Assembly: GCA_016788865.1 (NCBI GenBank)
Contig: JAEUSB010000046.1
Coordinates: 1-64,000 of the forward strand
Direction: 5' to 3'
Length of the DNA: 64,000 bases
Source: Leptospirales bacterium
Lineage (GTDB): Bacteria; Spirochaetota; Leptospiria; Leptospirales; Leptonemataceae
Shown here: in pieces, positions 36,458-44,743 of the stretch
Layout: every line of letters starts with the position of its first letter
Position numbering within the stretch: position 1 is the stretch's first letter
Program-made: the position numbers and the translations under genes
The notes under the pieces: model-generated
Database searches by the model: none
What the model saw: only the letters and a program-made list of their open reading frames with translations
What the model was told of the DNA's origin: nothing

Positions 36458-36889
36458 CTATTTGCGCGCCAGCACGCCGGAAAACTGCAACACGGCCCTT
36501 GCTTGCTTCTGGTCCTGTTCCTCAAGCGAGATATGACACCGTTGATCGTCCATTGCCTGGAGAACCATTTTGTGAGAGCCGGAGGCGATGGTCGCTAGAT
36601 CCGCTTCAAATCGTGCGGAATCAAGACCCAGGTTGAAGTCAGGAAAAGCGTCCGGCAAGCGCTTGAATGGCGCTCGGAGTTTTGAGATCAATTTCTGTTT
36701 CAATGATTGTCGTCTTGTCCGCAGCGCGCTGACTTCCAATCCCTTCCCTTTGCAATTGATCTGAAGCTTTATTTGGGCGTCCTCGGGCCAGTCCACGTAA
36801 CCATGCGTGCCGATTCCTTTCCAGCGCCCGCTGAAATAGTCAGTAAAACCGGATGCATCCTTAAAGTGACGAAATATAGTTTCACTCAT
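36458..36889 (-). CDS. Unknown 143-residue protein
   Basis: A 143-residue soluble protein with no signal peptide or membrane helix. It has an N-terminal aromatic patch (DASGFTDYFSGRWKGIGTHGYVDW), a beta-rich middle and a basic stretch (RRQSLKQKLISKLRAPFKRL) in the centre. It overlaps the stop of the Lpt permease gene (ATGA) and lies 12 bases before ubiD. The fully coupled position shows it is a real gene. I do not recognise the family. The beta-rich make-up with a positive segment might suit a lipid- or nucleic-acid-binding fold, but this is only a guess. Confidence 0.65.
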   Translation of the reverse strand: MSETIFRHFKDASGFTDYFSGRWKGIGTHGYVDWPEDAQIKLQINCKGKGLEVSALRTRRQSLKQKLISKLRAPFKRLPDAFPDFNLGLDSARFEADLATIASGSHKMVLQAMDDQRCHISLEEQDQKQARAVLQFSGVLARK

Positions 36890-37983
36890 TTACGATTCTT
36901 CCATACAAGATACGCTGCAGCTCCCAGAAAGCCCAGTGTGGGCGTCCAGGCAGCCACAGACGGCCAGATTACGCCGTTGTTACCCATGCTGGACATAAGT
37001 CCGGCACCCAGGTAGTAAATCAAGATTGTAATAACAGAAAGAAGAAGCGCCCGAACCAGAGGACCGGCGGATCTGTGACTTCCTCCGGCGCCCGCAACTG
37101 ATGCAATCACGGCCACAATAAAACAGAAGAATGGAAAAGCAATGAGTGAATGAAACTGAACTTCATATGTCGTCACGGTGAACCCGAGACTCGTCTTCTT
37201 TCTGATTTCACGAAAGAGCTCAAATACATTCAGCTCCGAAGGGTCGCGCAAAGGATTTTCAAAGAAGTCGTACTCATCCGGAAACTTTTCAGTCAATTCA
37301 TCGTACGATTGAATCGATTCAATACCGATGTCAGGTCTGAATTTAATCTCCCTTACTTTCTTAAACAACCAGGAATCAGTTTCAGGTGAGTACTGTCCGG
37401 AATTTGCCTGAATCATGCGAATCGGTTTGCCATTTGTAATCTGAATGTAGTTGAACCCGCCTTTGATCGCCTTCTCCTTTCGGTCCAGATAATAGATGAA
37501 ATAGTAACCCTCGCGCCCGCGAAGATTCCGCTGCCATACCAGATCTTTTACGGTTGCAGTATCTTTCTTAAAGATTGCCTGTTCTTCTGCAGCCAACCGG
37601 TTCGACGGTGTTACAACAAAATTCTGAAACAAGAATAGTGTGATGACAAGTCCGCCCGCAAAAATCCAGATGGGTGCAACGGCCCGATAGAACGACACGC
37701 CCGCAGAAAAGATCGCCACGAGTTCCCGAGAAACGGAGAACTGTGAAACCACAAAGCAAACCGAGAACATCACAGCCATTGGCAAAACAAACGCAACAAC
37801 GGAAGGGACAGAGTATAGAAGATACAAATAGATGTGATACCTGGGCGCACGCGTCACAACTTTCACTGTGTCCAGTGCCTGGAACGTCAGCCACATCATT
37901 GCAAGACCCGTCAGGGCAAACGCAAACGACTTCAGGAATTCGAAGAATAGATATCGGTCGAGAATCGAGAAACGGCTAAACAT
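36886..37983 (-). CDS. LptG/LptF-type LPS export permease
   Basis: A 365-residue YjgP/YjgQ-family permease of normal length, with three membrane helices at each end and a periplasmic jelly-roll (about 130-260). Conserved features include SILDRYLFFEFLKSF at the N-terminus and SRELVAIFSAGVSFYRAV. It should pair with the longer permease at 28470 as the LptFG dimer, though the two genes lie about 7 kb apart. It begins by overlapping the stop of the lipid-kinase-like gene (ATGA) and ends by overlapping the 143-residue gene. Which of the two is F and which is G cannot be told from the sequence alone. Confidence 0.9.
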   Translation of the reverse strand: MFSRFSILDRYLFFEFLKSFAFALTGLAMMWLTFQALDTVKVVTRAPRYHIYLYLLYSVPSVVAFVLPMAVMFSVCFVVSQFSVSRELVAIFSAGVSFYRAVAPIWIFAGGLVITLFLFQNFVVTPSNRLAAEEQAIFKKDTATVKDLVWQRNLRGREGYYFIYYLDRKEKAIKGGFNYIQITNGKPIRMIQANSGQYSPETDSWLFKKVREIKFRPDIGIESIQSYDELTEKFPDEYDFFENPLRDPSELNVFELFREIRKKTSLGFTVTTYEVQFHSLIAFPFFCFIVAVIASVAGAGGSHRSAGPLVRALLLSVITILIYYLGAGLMSSMGNNGVIWPSVAAWTPTLGFLGAAAYLVWKNRK

Positions 37984-38777
37984 CAGGTGCGAGCAAAGAG
38001 GTTCGTTGGATCAAAAAGAATGGCATCGAGTGGAAAGCCAAGCAGCCATGCTGTTGTTGCCATGGCAATTCCCGCGAGAATGGGAACTTCCAGGTTGTCA
38101 TCCAGAAAGCCATTCAAGCGGTTATTGGAAAAGAATTCTGTTACGGCGGCAAAGATTCCGCCCGCAATTAGAATGGTAACTAGCTTCCACCATGATTCAC
38201 CTACGAGCGAGTATGCGGCCAAACGGACTGCATTGGGAAAATGCATGCTGATCAGCCATGTATGCAGTGCGGAAAACGAAAACGCGGCAAGAAAACCAAC
38301 CAGGAAGAATCCGAGCATTCCTTCCAGGGACTTTGAATTCCAGAAACGAATCCTTCCAAAGCGGCCACCAATGTATGCGGCTGCTGGATCACCGAGCATC
38401 AAGAAAGTGCAGGCGCAACCCGCAATGATGTCCTGTGTAAAAGTAAAAAGCAGCAGTGTTGCCGTTAGATAGGGGACCGTGGCATTCATCCGACCCTTTT
38501 CTTGCTCCTTTAACAAAGGACCTGCAAAGTGGATGAACAATTCGTTGATCCCATCGTACCGAAAACGCAACAAATCTACGACGATAAGCCCCACGAGCAT
38601 GACAATATTCAGCGAAAGACCAACGATCCTGGTCGCGTGAATATAGCCGGTATCAAGCAAGAGGATTGGATCAAAATAGAAGAATGCCGGGACCAGGAGA
38701 CCAAGCATATGCCAGAGCTTTCTTTTGAAGTTAAACGAGAATTGGACCGCTCTCGGCTGCACGCTGATCCATTTCAT
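37983..38777 (-). CDS. CTP-dependent lipid kinase / dolichol kinase-like membrane protein
   Basis: A 264-residue integral membrane protein with about seven to eight helices. The stretch GDPAAAYIGGRFGRIRFWNSKSLEG, read as G-D-P-A-A followed by K-S-L-E-G, is the signature of the Sec59/dolichol kinase and CTP:diacylglycerol kinase group, and it is related to CDP-diglyceride synthases. The probable reaction is CTP-dependent phosphorylation of a lipid alcohol such as diacylglycerol or polyprenol. It is first in the eight-gene chain, with its stop overlapping the Lpt permease start. The substrate is uncertain. Confidence 0.82.
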   Translation of the reverse strand: MKWISVQPRAVQFSFNFKRKLWHMLGLLVPAFFYFDPILLLDTGYIHATRIVGLSLNIVMLVGLIVVDLLRFRYDGINELFIHFAGPLLKEQEKGRMNATVPYLTATLLLFTFTQDIIAGCACTFLMLGDPAAAYIGGRFGRIRFWNSKSLEGMLGFFLVGFLAAFSFSALHTWLISMHFPNAVRLAAYSLVGESWWKLVTILIAGGIFAAVTEFFSNNRLNGFLDDNLEVPILAGIAMATTAWLLGFPLDAILFDPTNLFART

Positions 38778-38825
38778 TCGCGCCAGTGTACCGTCACCCC
38801 TGCATTCTTCCAGAACAATTCAAGC

Positions 38826-38854
38826 TTGACAGAGTCTCTTCGCACATACAGTAT
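38826..38854 (+). promoter_or_regulatory. Possible promoter giving a nearly leaderless transcript
   Basis: TTGACA (38826-38831) is a perfect -35 hexamer; 17 bases on lies CAGTAT (38849-38854), a weak -10. Transcription would begin near 38861, two bases before the GTG start at 38863, so the mRNA would have almost no leader. Confidence 0.4.
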
Positions 38855-38862
38855 TTCTCATT

Positions 38863-39264
38863 GTGAAGCTGCGCGCCGTTCATCTGATTCGCCACGTCGA
38901 ACGCGTCGAGCGTGACCTGGAAGAATTACGTCGCCTGGAGCAGAGCCTCAAGGAGGATCGTGGGTATGCGGTACGCCTGCGGGACTCCCTGATCGACGAG
39001 ACTATGCGCCTTGAGCAAATCAAGAGTCGCATTATGTCCCAGGTTGTCAAGGCTCCAGTGGACCTGCCAGCTGAGGATCCGGTCGAACGGCAGCTCGCAG
39101 CCATCGAGGCCGGCACGCGCAAGGCTGAACTCGTCATCCCGGCCCAGGCCGGTCGTTCCGAGAAGCCAATCGAAGAGAAGCGGCCCGCCCGCGTTCGTGA
39201 AGAAAAGAAAGCGGCAGCAGAAAGCGGAAAGAAACGCTCCGCTTTCGATTTCAAGTACGACTGA
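38863..39264 (+). CDS. Small coiled-coil protein of unknown function
   Basis: A 133-residue cytoplasmic protein starting at GTG. The first 70 residues form a strongly charged coiled coil (LIRHVERVERDLEELRRLEQ and on), similar in style to FliJ-like or other assembly-helper proteins, though I do not claim that identity. The C-terminal half is disordered, rich in Glu, Lys, Ala and Pro, and ends in KKRSAFDFKYD. It diverges from the lipid-kinase-like gene. The codon usage and clean open frame support a real gene; the function is unknown. Confidence 0.65.
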   Translation: MKLRAVHLIRHVERVERDLEELRRLEQSLKEDRGYAVRLRDSLIDETMRLEQIKSRIMSQVVKAPVDLPAEDPVERQLAAIEAGTRKAELVIPAQAGRSEKPIEEKRPARVREEKKAAAESGKKRSAFDFKYD

Positions 39265-39379
39265 TACATCCAATTGCACCGGTGATCCCAAAGGGAGAGA
39301 GGGCACAGCTCTCGATGTTGCGATCTCAAACTGTTGAGGATTCTAGTTGCCGCCCAGGGTGCCAGGGCGAAAGCATGCA

Positions 39380-40789
39380 ATGCCTCAATTTTCGCGTTTA
39401 GCTTTTGTTCTCACATTGTTCCCACTGGCTCTTGCGTCGACTGCATGCAAGAATGACTGGCAAACCCTTTCTGAATTCGACGGGGGCAAAGTAACCCGCG
39501 GTGAACTTCGGAGTGCCTTCAAACTCATGGACGGTCAGCCCGCGCTCGAAATGCAAGACCGGGTTCTAACTGACCTGTCCCTTCTCAAGATTACAGCCCT
39601 CGAAGCCAGCAAGGAAGGGCTCGATAAGGGCGATGAGTTTCAAAAGCGCATGCAGGTATTTGAAAAGCTTGCCTATATGGGTGCGCTCGAACAGGAGCTG
39701 ATTGCCCAGAGCAAAAAGAAGAAATTCAAACTGATGGAACTGCAGTTTGCATATTTGCAGGAACCTACCAAACCTCAAAAGCGCAAAGAGGAAGCGGAAG
39801 ATCTGGCCAAGAAGTTGAATGCAGCTTCTGATTCAGACGTGCAGAAAATCATATTGCAAAAGACAGAAAACAAACGCTACGGCATCCTGGGTGGTTTTGT
39901 TGACCCACTCTGCGTTTCATGTACACCAAACCCATACTCCTTCATCACTGACGCAGCCGCCAAAGCCGATGGGAAGTTTGTAGTAGTAGATGATCCAAAC
40001 GGTTTCTGGATTGTTCGTCGCATCAATGAGAAAGAATATGCGGGAGACGATTTGCGTTCCGTCTTCGAAGCATACTGGAAGAAGACAATGCGAATCGCTC
40101 GCGCAACTCTCCCCACTATGCCAGACAATCAAGAGCGCAAAGAGTTCGAAAGCGCTCTCCTTGGCGAGGCGCAGATTGAACAGATGGCCAAACAACAATC
40201 CGAGCAGCTCGCAAAACGCGAATCACAGGGCCTTCTACAGAAGCGAATCGAAGAAAGAAAGACAAAACTTGGATACGAAGCCCTTCCCGGCATGCGTGCT
40301 TACTTCGAGTCCAAAGATCCAAAGGCAACCCCAGGGCCAGATGCAGGCTTCAAGCTCAATGGAAAAACGGTTCTACTCAGCGAGCTCATGGTTGGGCTGC
40401 CGGAAGATCTATCCCCGGACAAGCGCCCTATTATTCAGCAAGTGCTCCTTCCATATGAAGTGCTAAAGGACGACGAGCTGAAAAAGGATACTCTGGATTC
40501 CGACCAGTACACATTCTTGAAGGACTGGAATCGCAATAACCAGTTGGCCATCCTCTTCCTCGGGAAGCAGAAGATCCCGGAAGTTACCGAGCAGGAAATC
40601 ATGGATCGCTTCAAGCTACGCCAGTTTGACGAATTTAAGAATCAATCGCTGGGCCAGGTGCGCGATCGTTTGAAAGCCGAAATCGAATCCGGCAACCGTC
40701 AGGCGCTCTTGAAAAAGACTCAGGATGAACTCTCCAAGAAATACAATCTCAAGATGTTCAAAGACAAACTCAAAGGCGGCGAACTGTAA
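39380..40789 (+). CDS. SurA-like lipoprotein (periplasmic chaperone or PPIase relative)
   Basis: A 469-residue lipoprotein if started at ATG 39380, giving a signal peptide with lipobox A-S-T-A-C at Cys23; a TTG at 39347 would add 11 residues. The N-terminal domain (VTRGELRSAFKLMDG, then ITALEASKEGLDKGDEFQKRM) resembles SurA/PrsA N-domains. A parvulin-like middle is degenerate, with IKKT-type active residues not clear, and a second helical pair of similar style lies near the C-terminus. It most likely guides outer-membrane proteins. The GNAT gene starts three bases after it. The chaperone call is moderate; the lipoprotein call is strong. Confidence 0.72.
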   Translation: MPQFSRLAFVLTLFPLALASTACKNDWQTLSEFDGGKVTRGELRSAFKLMDGQPALEMQDRVLTDLSLLKITALEASKEGLDKGDEFQKRMQVFEKLAYMGALEQELIAQSKKKKFKLMELQFAYLQEPTKPQKRKEEAEDLAKKLNAASDSDVQKIILQKTENKRYGILGGFVDPLCVSCTPNPYSFITDAAAKADGKFVVVDDPNGFWIVRRINEKEYAGDDLRSVFEAYWKKTMRIARATLPTMPDNQERKEFESALLGEAQIEQMAKQQSEQLAKRESQGLLQKRIEERKTKLGYEALPGMRAYFESKDPKATPGPDAGFKLNGKTVLLSELMVGLPEDLSPDKRPIIQQVLLPYEVLKDDELKKDTLDSDQYTFLKDWNRNNQLAILFLGKQKIPEVTEQEIMDRFKLRQFDEFKNQSLGQVRDRLKAEIESGNRQALLKKTQDELSKKYNLKMFKDKLKGGEL

Positions 40790-40792
40790 TCG

Positions 40793-41245
40793 TTGCCCGT
40801 CCAGGAAACCCCACATGAAATCTATCCTCTGGATTTGCTGCTACTGGCAGATCCGGAGGAATCCGTGGTCCGCTCATACCTCTCTCGCAGTCTCTGTTTT
40901 ACGTTAAATATTGAGAACAAGATAGTTGGCGGGTATCTCCTTTTGCCCACTCGACCCGGAACTATGGAACTGGTCAATATTGCCGTGTATGAAGAATACC
41001 AGCGACGCGGCTACGCCAGGCAACTTGTCTCGCATTCTATTGCAGAGGCAAAGACAAGAGGGGCTAAGACAATTGAAGTGGGAACGGCGGATTCGAGTTT
41101 TGGACCACTGGCACTTTACCGTGGAGCCGGATTTCGCCTAACGGGTGTGGATCGCGATTTTTTTGTCCGTCATTATAGCGAACCTGTCCTGGACAATGGA
41201 ATTCAGTGCCGTGATATGTTGCGCCTGACGCTCGATCTAGACTAG
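40793..41245 (+). CDS. GNAT-family N-acetyltransferase
   Basis: A 150-residue acetyltransferase starting with TTG directly after the previous stop. The acetyl-CoA pyrophosphate loop is RRGYAR within EEYQRRGYARQLVSHSIAEA, preceded by the strand ELVNIAVYEEY. FGPLALYRGAGFRLTGVDRDFF gives the C-terminal substrate side. The length is normal for a single-domain GNAT. The acceptor cannot be read; a small molecule or protein N-terminus are both possible. It is probably cotranscribed with the SurA-like gene and meets the convergent dsbD-like gene one base after its stop. Confidence 0.85.
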   Translation: MPVQETPHEIYPLDLLLLADPEESVVRSYLSRSLCFTLNIENKIVGGYLLLPTRPGTMELVNIAVYEEYQRRGYARQLVSHSIAEAKTRGAKTIEVGTADSSFGPLALYRGAGFRLTGVDRDFFVRHYSEPVLDNGIQCRDMLRLTLDLD

Positions 41246-41246
41246 A

Positions 41247-42413
41247 CTAAAGATCCTTTAGTTCGTCGAGCACGATTGTTGGAGTGAGGATCTGTGGCAA
41301 TATCCTGGGTTCTTTGCCGGGGCCTGGATACAAGACATACAGCGGTACGCTGTTTCGACCAAACTCTGCAAGCGCATTCGTGATCTCTGGACTCTCAACC
41401 GTCCAATCTGCTCGAAAAAGCGCCACTCGTTTTGCTTTGAATGCATCCATTACTTCCGTTTTGTCAAGGGCAACACGCTCGTTAACCTTGCAAGACAGAC
41501 ACCAGTCCGCGGTGAAGTCTACAAAGACGGGGCCTTTGAGTCGTGCCGCTTCAAGCGTCTCAGTCTTATACGGCAACCACGCCCCGTACGAAATCTCAAT
41601 CTTTGATTGCGCAATGGAGTAGCGGCCTGCAACAAATCCTGACGCGATCAGGACCAGAAGGGCTAACAGACGCAAACGAATCCCACCGGCCAATCCATAC
41701 AAAAAAGCCGCCCCGCCAGCGAGCCAGAGCGCTACAAACAGCCAGGCAAGCGACGAGCGATCTGCGGCTCCCGCAAAGATCCACACAATCCAGAAGACAG
41801 CGGCCACCATGCATAGCCCCAGGAATTGTTTGAGTCGAATCATCCAGACACCTGGTCTCGGAAGAAATCGGACTGCTCCGGGAACCAGGCTTACGAGCAG
41901 GAAAGGGAAAGCAAGCCCCAGGCCAAGCGATGTGAAAACCAAAAGCCCACTAAGAGGCCCTTCTGCCAGAGCAAACGCTATGGCTGGCCCCATGAAAGGC
42001 GCGCTGCATGGTGAGGCCACGAACACGGCGAGGACTCCCGAGAAGAATGCCTGCCCTCCACCCGATGCGGTTGACTGCGATCCGGCAACGCGCTGAAGCC
42101 AGTAACCCCACTCAAAAACCCCGAAAAGATTCAAAGCAAGTATGAGAAATGCAATTGCAGTGAACGCGAGGAAGACAGGCGATTGAAGCTGAAAGCCCCA
42201 GCCCAGTGCATGACCCTGCGCCCGGAGAATTGCCAGCACAGAGAAGAGTAACCAGAACGAAACCAGTATCCCCAGAAGGTAGATTAACCCATGACTGCGC
42301 TTTTGTCCGCCTTCGAGAACGTGCAGTATCTTGATCGACAATACCGGAAGAACGCAGGGCATCAAGTTCAGCAGCAGACCGCCAGCGAATGCAAATAGGA
42401 GGTTTAGTGCCAC
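41247..42413 (-). CDS. DsbD-like thiol:disulfide interchange protein without N-terminal domain
   Basis: A 388-residue membrane protein with about eight helices of the CcdA/DsbD beta type (NLMPCVLPVLSIKIL, with the conserved Cys and Pro, and a second Cys near ASPCSAPFMGP). A C-terminal thioredoxin domain has the active pair in FTADWCLSCKVNERVAL. It moves electrons from cytoplasmic thioredoxin to periplasmic partners. The periplasmic N-terminal domain of classic DsbD is missing, so electrons must pass from the thioredoxin domain to a separate partner. The start is GTG at 42413, 13 bases after the secernin-like gene. Identity is secure; partner unknown. Confidence 0.9.
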   Translation of the reverse strand: MALNLLFAFAGGLLLNLMPCVLPVLSIKILHVLEGGQKRSHGLIYLLGILVSFWLLFSVLAILRAQGHALGWGFQLQSPVFLAFTAIAFLILALNLFGVFEWGYWLQRVAGSQSTASGGGQAFFSGVLAVFVASPCSAPFMGPAIAFALAEGPLSGLLVFTSLGLGLAFPFLLVSLVPGAVRFLPRPGVWMIRLKQFLGLCMVAAVFWIVWIFAGAADRSSLAWLFVALWLAGGAAFLYGLAGGIRLRLLALLVLIASGFVAGRYSIAQSKIEISYGAWLPYKTETLEAARLKGPVFVDFTADWCLSCKVNERVALDKTEVMDAFKAKRVALFRADWTVESPEITNALAEFGRNSVPLYVLYPGPGKEPRILPQILTPTIVLDELKDL

Positions 42414-42426
42414 GTAATGCTACCCA

Positions 42427-43740
42427 TTAGAGAGCAAGCCCGCATTTTCGATTCCAGGCGCTCCATTGAAAATTATAAATCCAGTCGAGTACAGATGGTT
42501 CTTTCGCATTCAGCTTCAACAATCGCCCAAGTGCCTGGTCTCCTTCATGAAACGCAGACTTTGTAAGATCGTCTCTATCTTTTGTTGCACTCCCCGCCGA
42601 ATCCTTACGCAGGAATTCTGCTTCCAGCCGATCATATTCTTCGCGGATCATTTTGTGAATCCGCGGATAGTCGCGCAGAGCTCGCCTGTGGAGCAATTCG
42701 TGTCTCCACCAGAGCGATCCATCGGGTGACGCTGCAGGATTTCCGGCCAATGAATCGAGATTTTCGCCGCCAAAATAGACTGGCTTAAAGAGGGACAGAC
42801 ACGGCGCTGCGCTGCCAGTCAGCCAGACCGTGTGCTTTCCATCCGACCTGAGTTCTGCAACCATGGAACCGGTTGTCTGACTGGGCGTCACGGGACCCTT
42901 TGCATGCAGACAGACCGAGCCCATGCTGGATTTGGTAGGAGAAAATTTGGGACCATCATGCGCGCCGTGACTTCGAAGAATTTGCATTGCTCCCTTTGCA
43001 CCCAGCTTCGAGCTTCGCTCCACACCGCCTTCGGTAACTTTCCGGCGCACCGTACACATGCCCATGTAAGTGAAAAAACGATCCGAAAATGCTTCGCGAA
43101 AACTCAACTCCCCGCCTCGCGTCAGGCGCCCTGCCTTCTCAGCAAACTCGCGCAGCCCTTTTGACGAATCGTCAAAATCAGTTTCGAGAGTAAGCCCGTT
43201 TGAAATAGAACGATAGTCGGTCACTCGTTTCAATGCCCAATGCCGCTCGACGGTTTCTAATACGATTGCTATCTTTGGATCCGCAATCAGAAATGTGTTG
43301 TGATAATAGAAGTTCTTATCGTAGTAACCGCTAAGCGCGTCCTGACCATACGCTTCGAGGTGATCCGTAATGCACTTTGCAGCGGCAGCCGCAGTGTCCG
43401 CCCTTTCAAGGGCTATGCGAAGTAGATCCATTCCCAGGAGGCCATTGTTCTTTTTTGCAAAAGGAACTCTGGTAAAGACTGCTTCATTTCCAATCGCAAC
43501 CCCTTTCTCATTCACTCCCATTTCTGCGCCCCACATCCAGAAAGGCTTTGAGAGAATGACTTCGAACGTACGTTTTGCCTGGGGGATTTCAATATACGTT
43601 GTCTTTAGAGTTTTTTCCGAATGTTCGCTGGCTTTAAACCGGACAATCGCCTGGGCTTCATTTGGTTCGCGATCCGAATTCTTGGCCAGAATGGTGTTTC
43701 CTGAGGTAACGGAAGGAAGGGCGACAAAAGTATCACACAT
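42427..43740 (-). CDS. Secernin-type (C69) N-terminal nucleophile peptidase
   Basis: A 437-residue protein starting at ATG 43740, so that the second residue is Cys, as in secernins (MCDTFVALPS). Loss of the initiator Met would expose Cys as the catalytic nucleophile of a C69 Ntn hydrolase. NTILAKNSDREPNEAQ and GMNEKGVAIGNEAVFT-type motifs (here GVNEKGVAIGNEAVFT) support the family. GGGA lies eight bases upstream of this start; an upstream extension to 43803 is out of keeping with it. No signal peptide is present. The natural substrate is unknown in most of the family; dipeptides or acylated amino acids are usual. Confidence 0.85.
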   Translation of the reverse strand: MCDTFVALPSVTSGNTILAKNSDREPNEAQAIVRFKASEHSEKTLKTTYIEIPQAKRTFEVILSKPFWMWGAEMGVNEKGVAIGNEAVFTRVPFAKKNNGLLGMDLLRIALERADTAAAAAKCITDHLEAYGQDALSGYYDKNFYYHNTFLIADPKIAIVLETVERHWALKRVTDYRSISNGLTLETDFDDSSKGLREFAEKAGRLTRGGELSFREAFSDRFFTYMGMCTVRRKVTEGGVERSSKLGAKGAMQILRSHGAHDGPKFSPTKSSMGSVCLHAKGPVTPSQTTGSMVAELRSDGKHTVWLTGSAAPCLSLFKPVYFGGENLDSLAGNPAASPDGSLWWRHELLHRRALRDYPRIHKMIREEYDRLEAEFLRKDSAGSATKDRDDLTKSAFHEGDQALGRLLKLNAKEPSVLDWIYNFQWSAWNRKCGLAL

Positions 43741-43821
43741 GGACATATCCCGCAGTATGGCTGGAAATTTACACGCAGGATTTTTGGTTTCCGTCTCCCC
43801 CACTCAGGGGTTTCTGACGGA

Positions 43822-44712
43822 ATGTCCCTGCGCATACTAAAATCTGCGGCTGATTACCTGCTCGTGTACAAGCCAGCCGGTTTGCCATTCCATGAGGACA
43901 GCGAACAACCGGGGGTCATGCAGTTGCTCCGGGCAATGGAAGAAGCCGGACAAATCCCTGAGGGTGAAAGGATCTTTCCGGTCCACAGGCTCGACACCAT
44001 GACTTCTGGAATCCTGGTATTTGCCAGGGGGCGTAAGGCTGCCAATCAGCTCGGAAACGAATTTCGATTCAGCCGGGTTGAAAAGATCTATGCCGCCATT
44101 TCCGACAGAGCTCCTACGCGGGTGATGGGAACAATTTCTGGCGATATGGAAAAATCGCGCGATGGATCCTGGAAGCTGCTGCGCACAACAACATCGCCGG
44201 CCATAACGCACTTTCTGAGCTATCCGTACAAGCATGGTCGCAACCTGCGGCTCTTTCTACTGCGACCAAGAACCGGAAAGACGCATCAAATTCGCGTGGC
44301 ACTCAAGTCAATCGGCTCACCAGTCCTGGGTGATGGACGATACGGTGGCTATGCAGCAGCACGCAGCGAGCAACGCGGCTATCTGCATGCGCTTGGCATT
44401 CGATTCACCATTGGAGAGAAAGTAGTTTCCTGGGTGGACGCACCCTCCGAAGGCGAAGAATTTCTGTCCTCTGAGTTTCGAATGGCTCTAGGTAGCGCCG
44501 GTAACATATTCGAAATCAAATGGCCTGGACTAAAACCCAAATGGAAAGAGTTTGAAGAGCGAGATGCAGCCCGCAAGGAGGCGGAGAAGCCGGGCAAACG
44601 CGGAAGCAAGCGACGCAGTCCACTTTCCAGCGACGCTCCGCCCAGGCGGAAGAAGAAGCGTCCGCCCAAACGCCGCGGAAACGAAGACACCCTCAAGCCT
44701 CGTGGCGCCTAA
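43822..44712 (+). CDS. RluA-family RNA pseudouridine synthase with basic tail
   Basis: A 296-residue enzyme that isomerises uridine to pseudouridine in RNA. The catalytic HRLDTMTSGILVFAR motif, with Asp58, and the later RPRTGKTHQIRVALKSIG and GDGRYGG are typical of the RluA family. No N-terminal S4 domain is present. The last 60 residues are a Lys/Arg/Pro-rich tail (KRGSKRRSPLSSDAPPRRKK and on), probably disordered and RNA-binding. Whether it acts on rRNA or tRNA cannot be told. It diverges from the secernin-like gene and is followed by flaA after 31 bases. Confidence 0.9.
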   Translation: MSLRILKSAADYLLVYKPAGLPFHEDSEQPGVMQLLRAMEEAGQIPEGERIFPVHRLDTMTSGILVFARGRKAANQLGNEFRFSRVEKIYAAISDRAPTRVMGTISGDMEKSRDGSWKLLRTTTSPAITHFLSYPYKHGRNLRLFLLRPRTGKTHQIRVALKSIGSPVLGDGRYGGYAAARSEQRGYLHALGIRFTIGEKVVSWVDAPSEGEEFLSSEFRMALGSAGNIFEIKWPGLKPKWKEFEERDAARKEAEKPGKRGSKRRSPLSSDAPPRRKKKRPPKRRGNEDTLKPRGA

Positions 44713-44743
44713 TGCTAACTTCGGAATCGACCGAAGTACTGGT

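Noticed and set aside
44552-44743. N-terminal extension of the FlaA gene
   Set aside because: It reads the basic tail of the pseudouridine synthase gene in another frame and would move the signal peptide away from the start.
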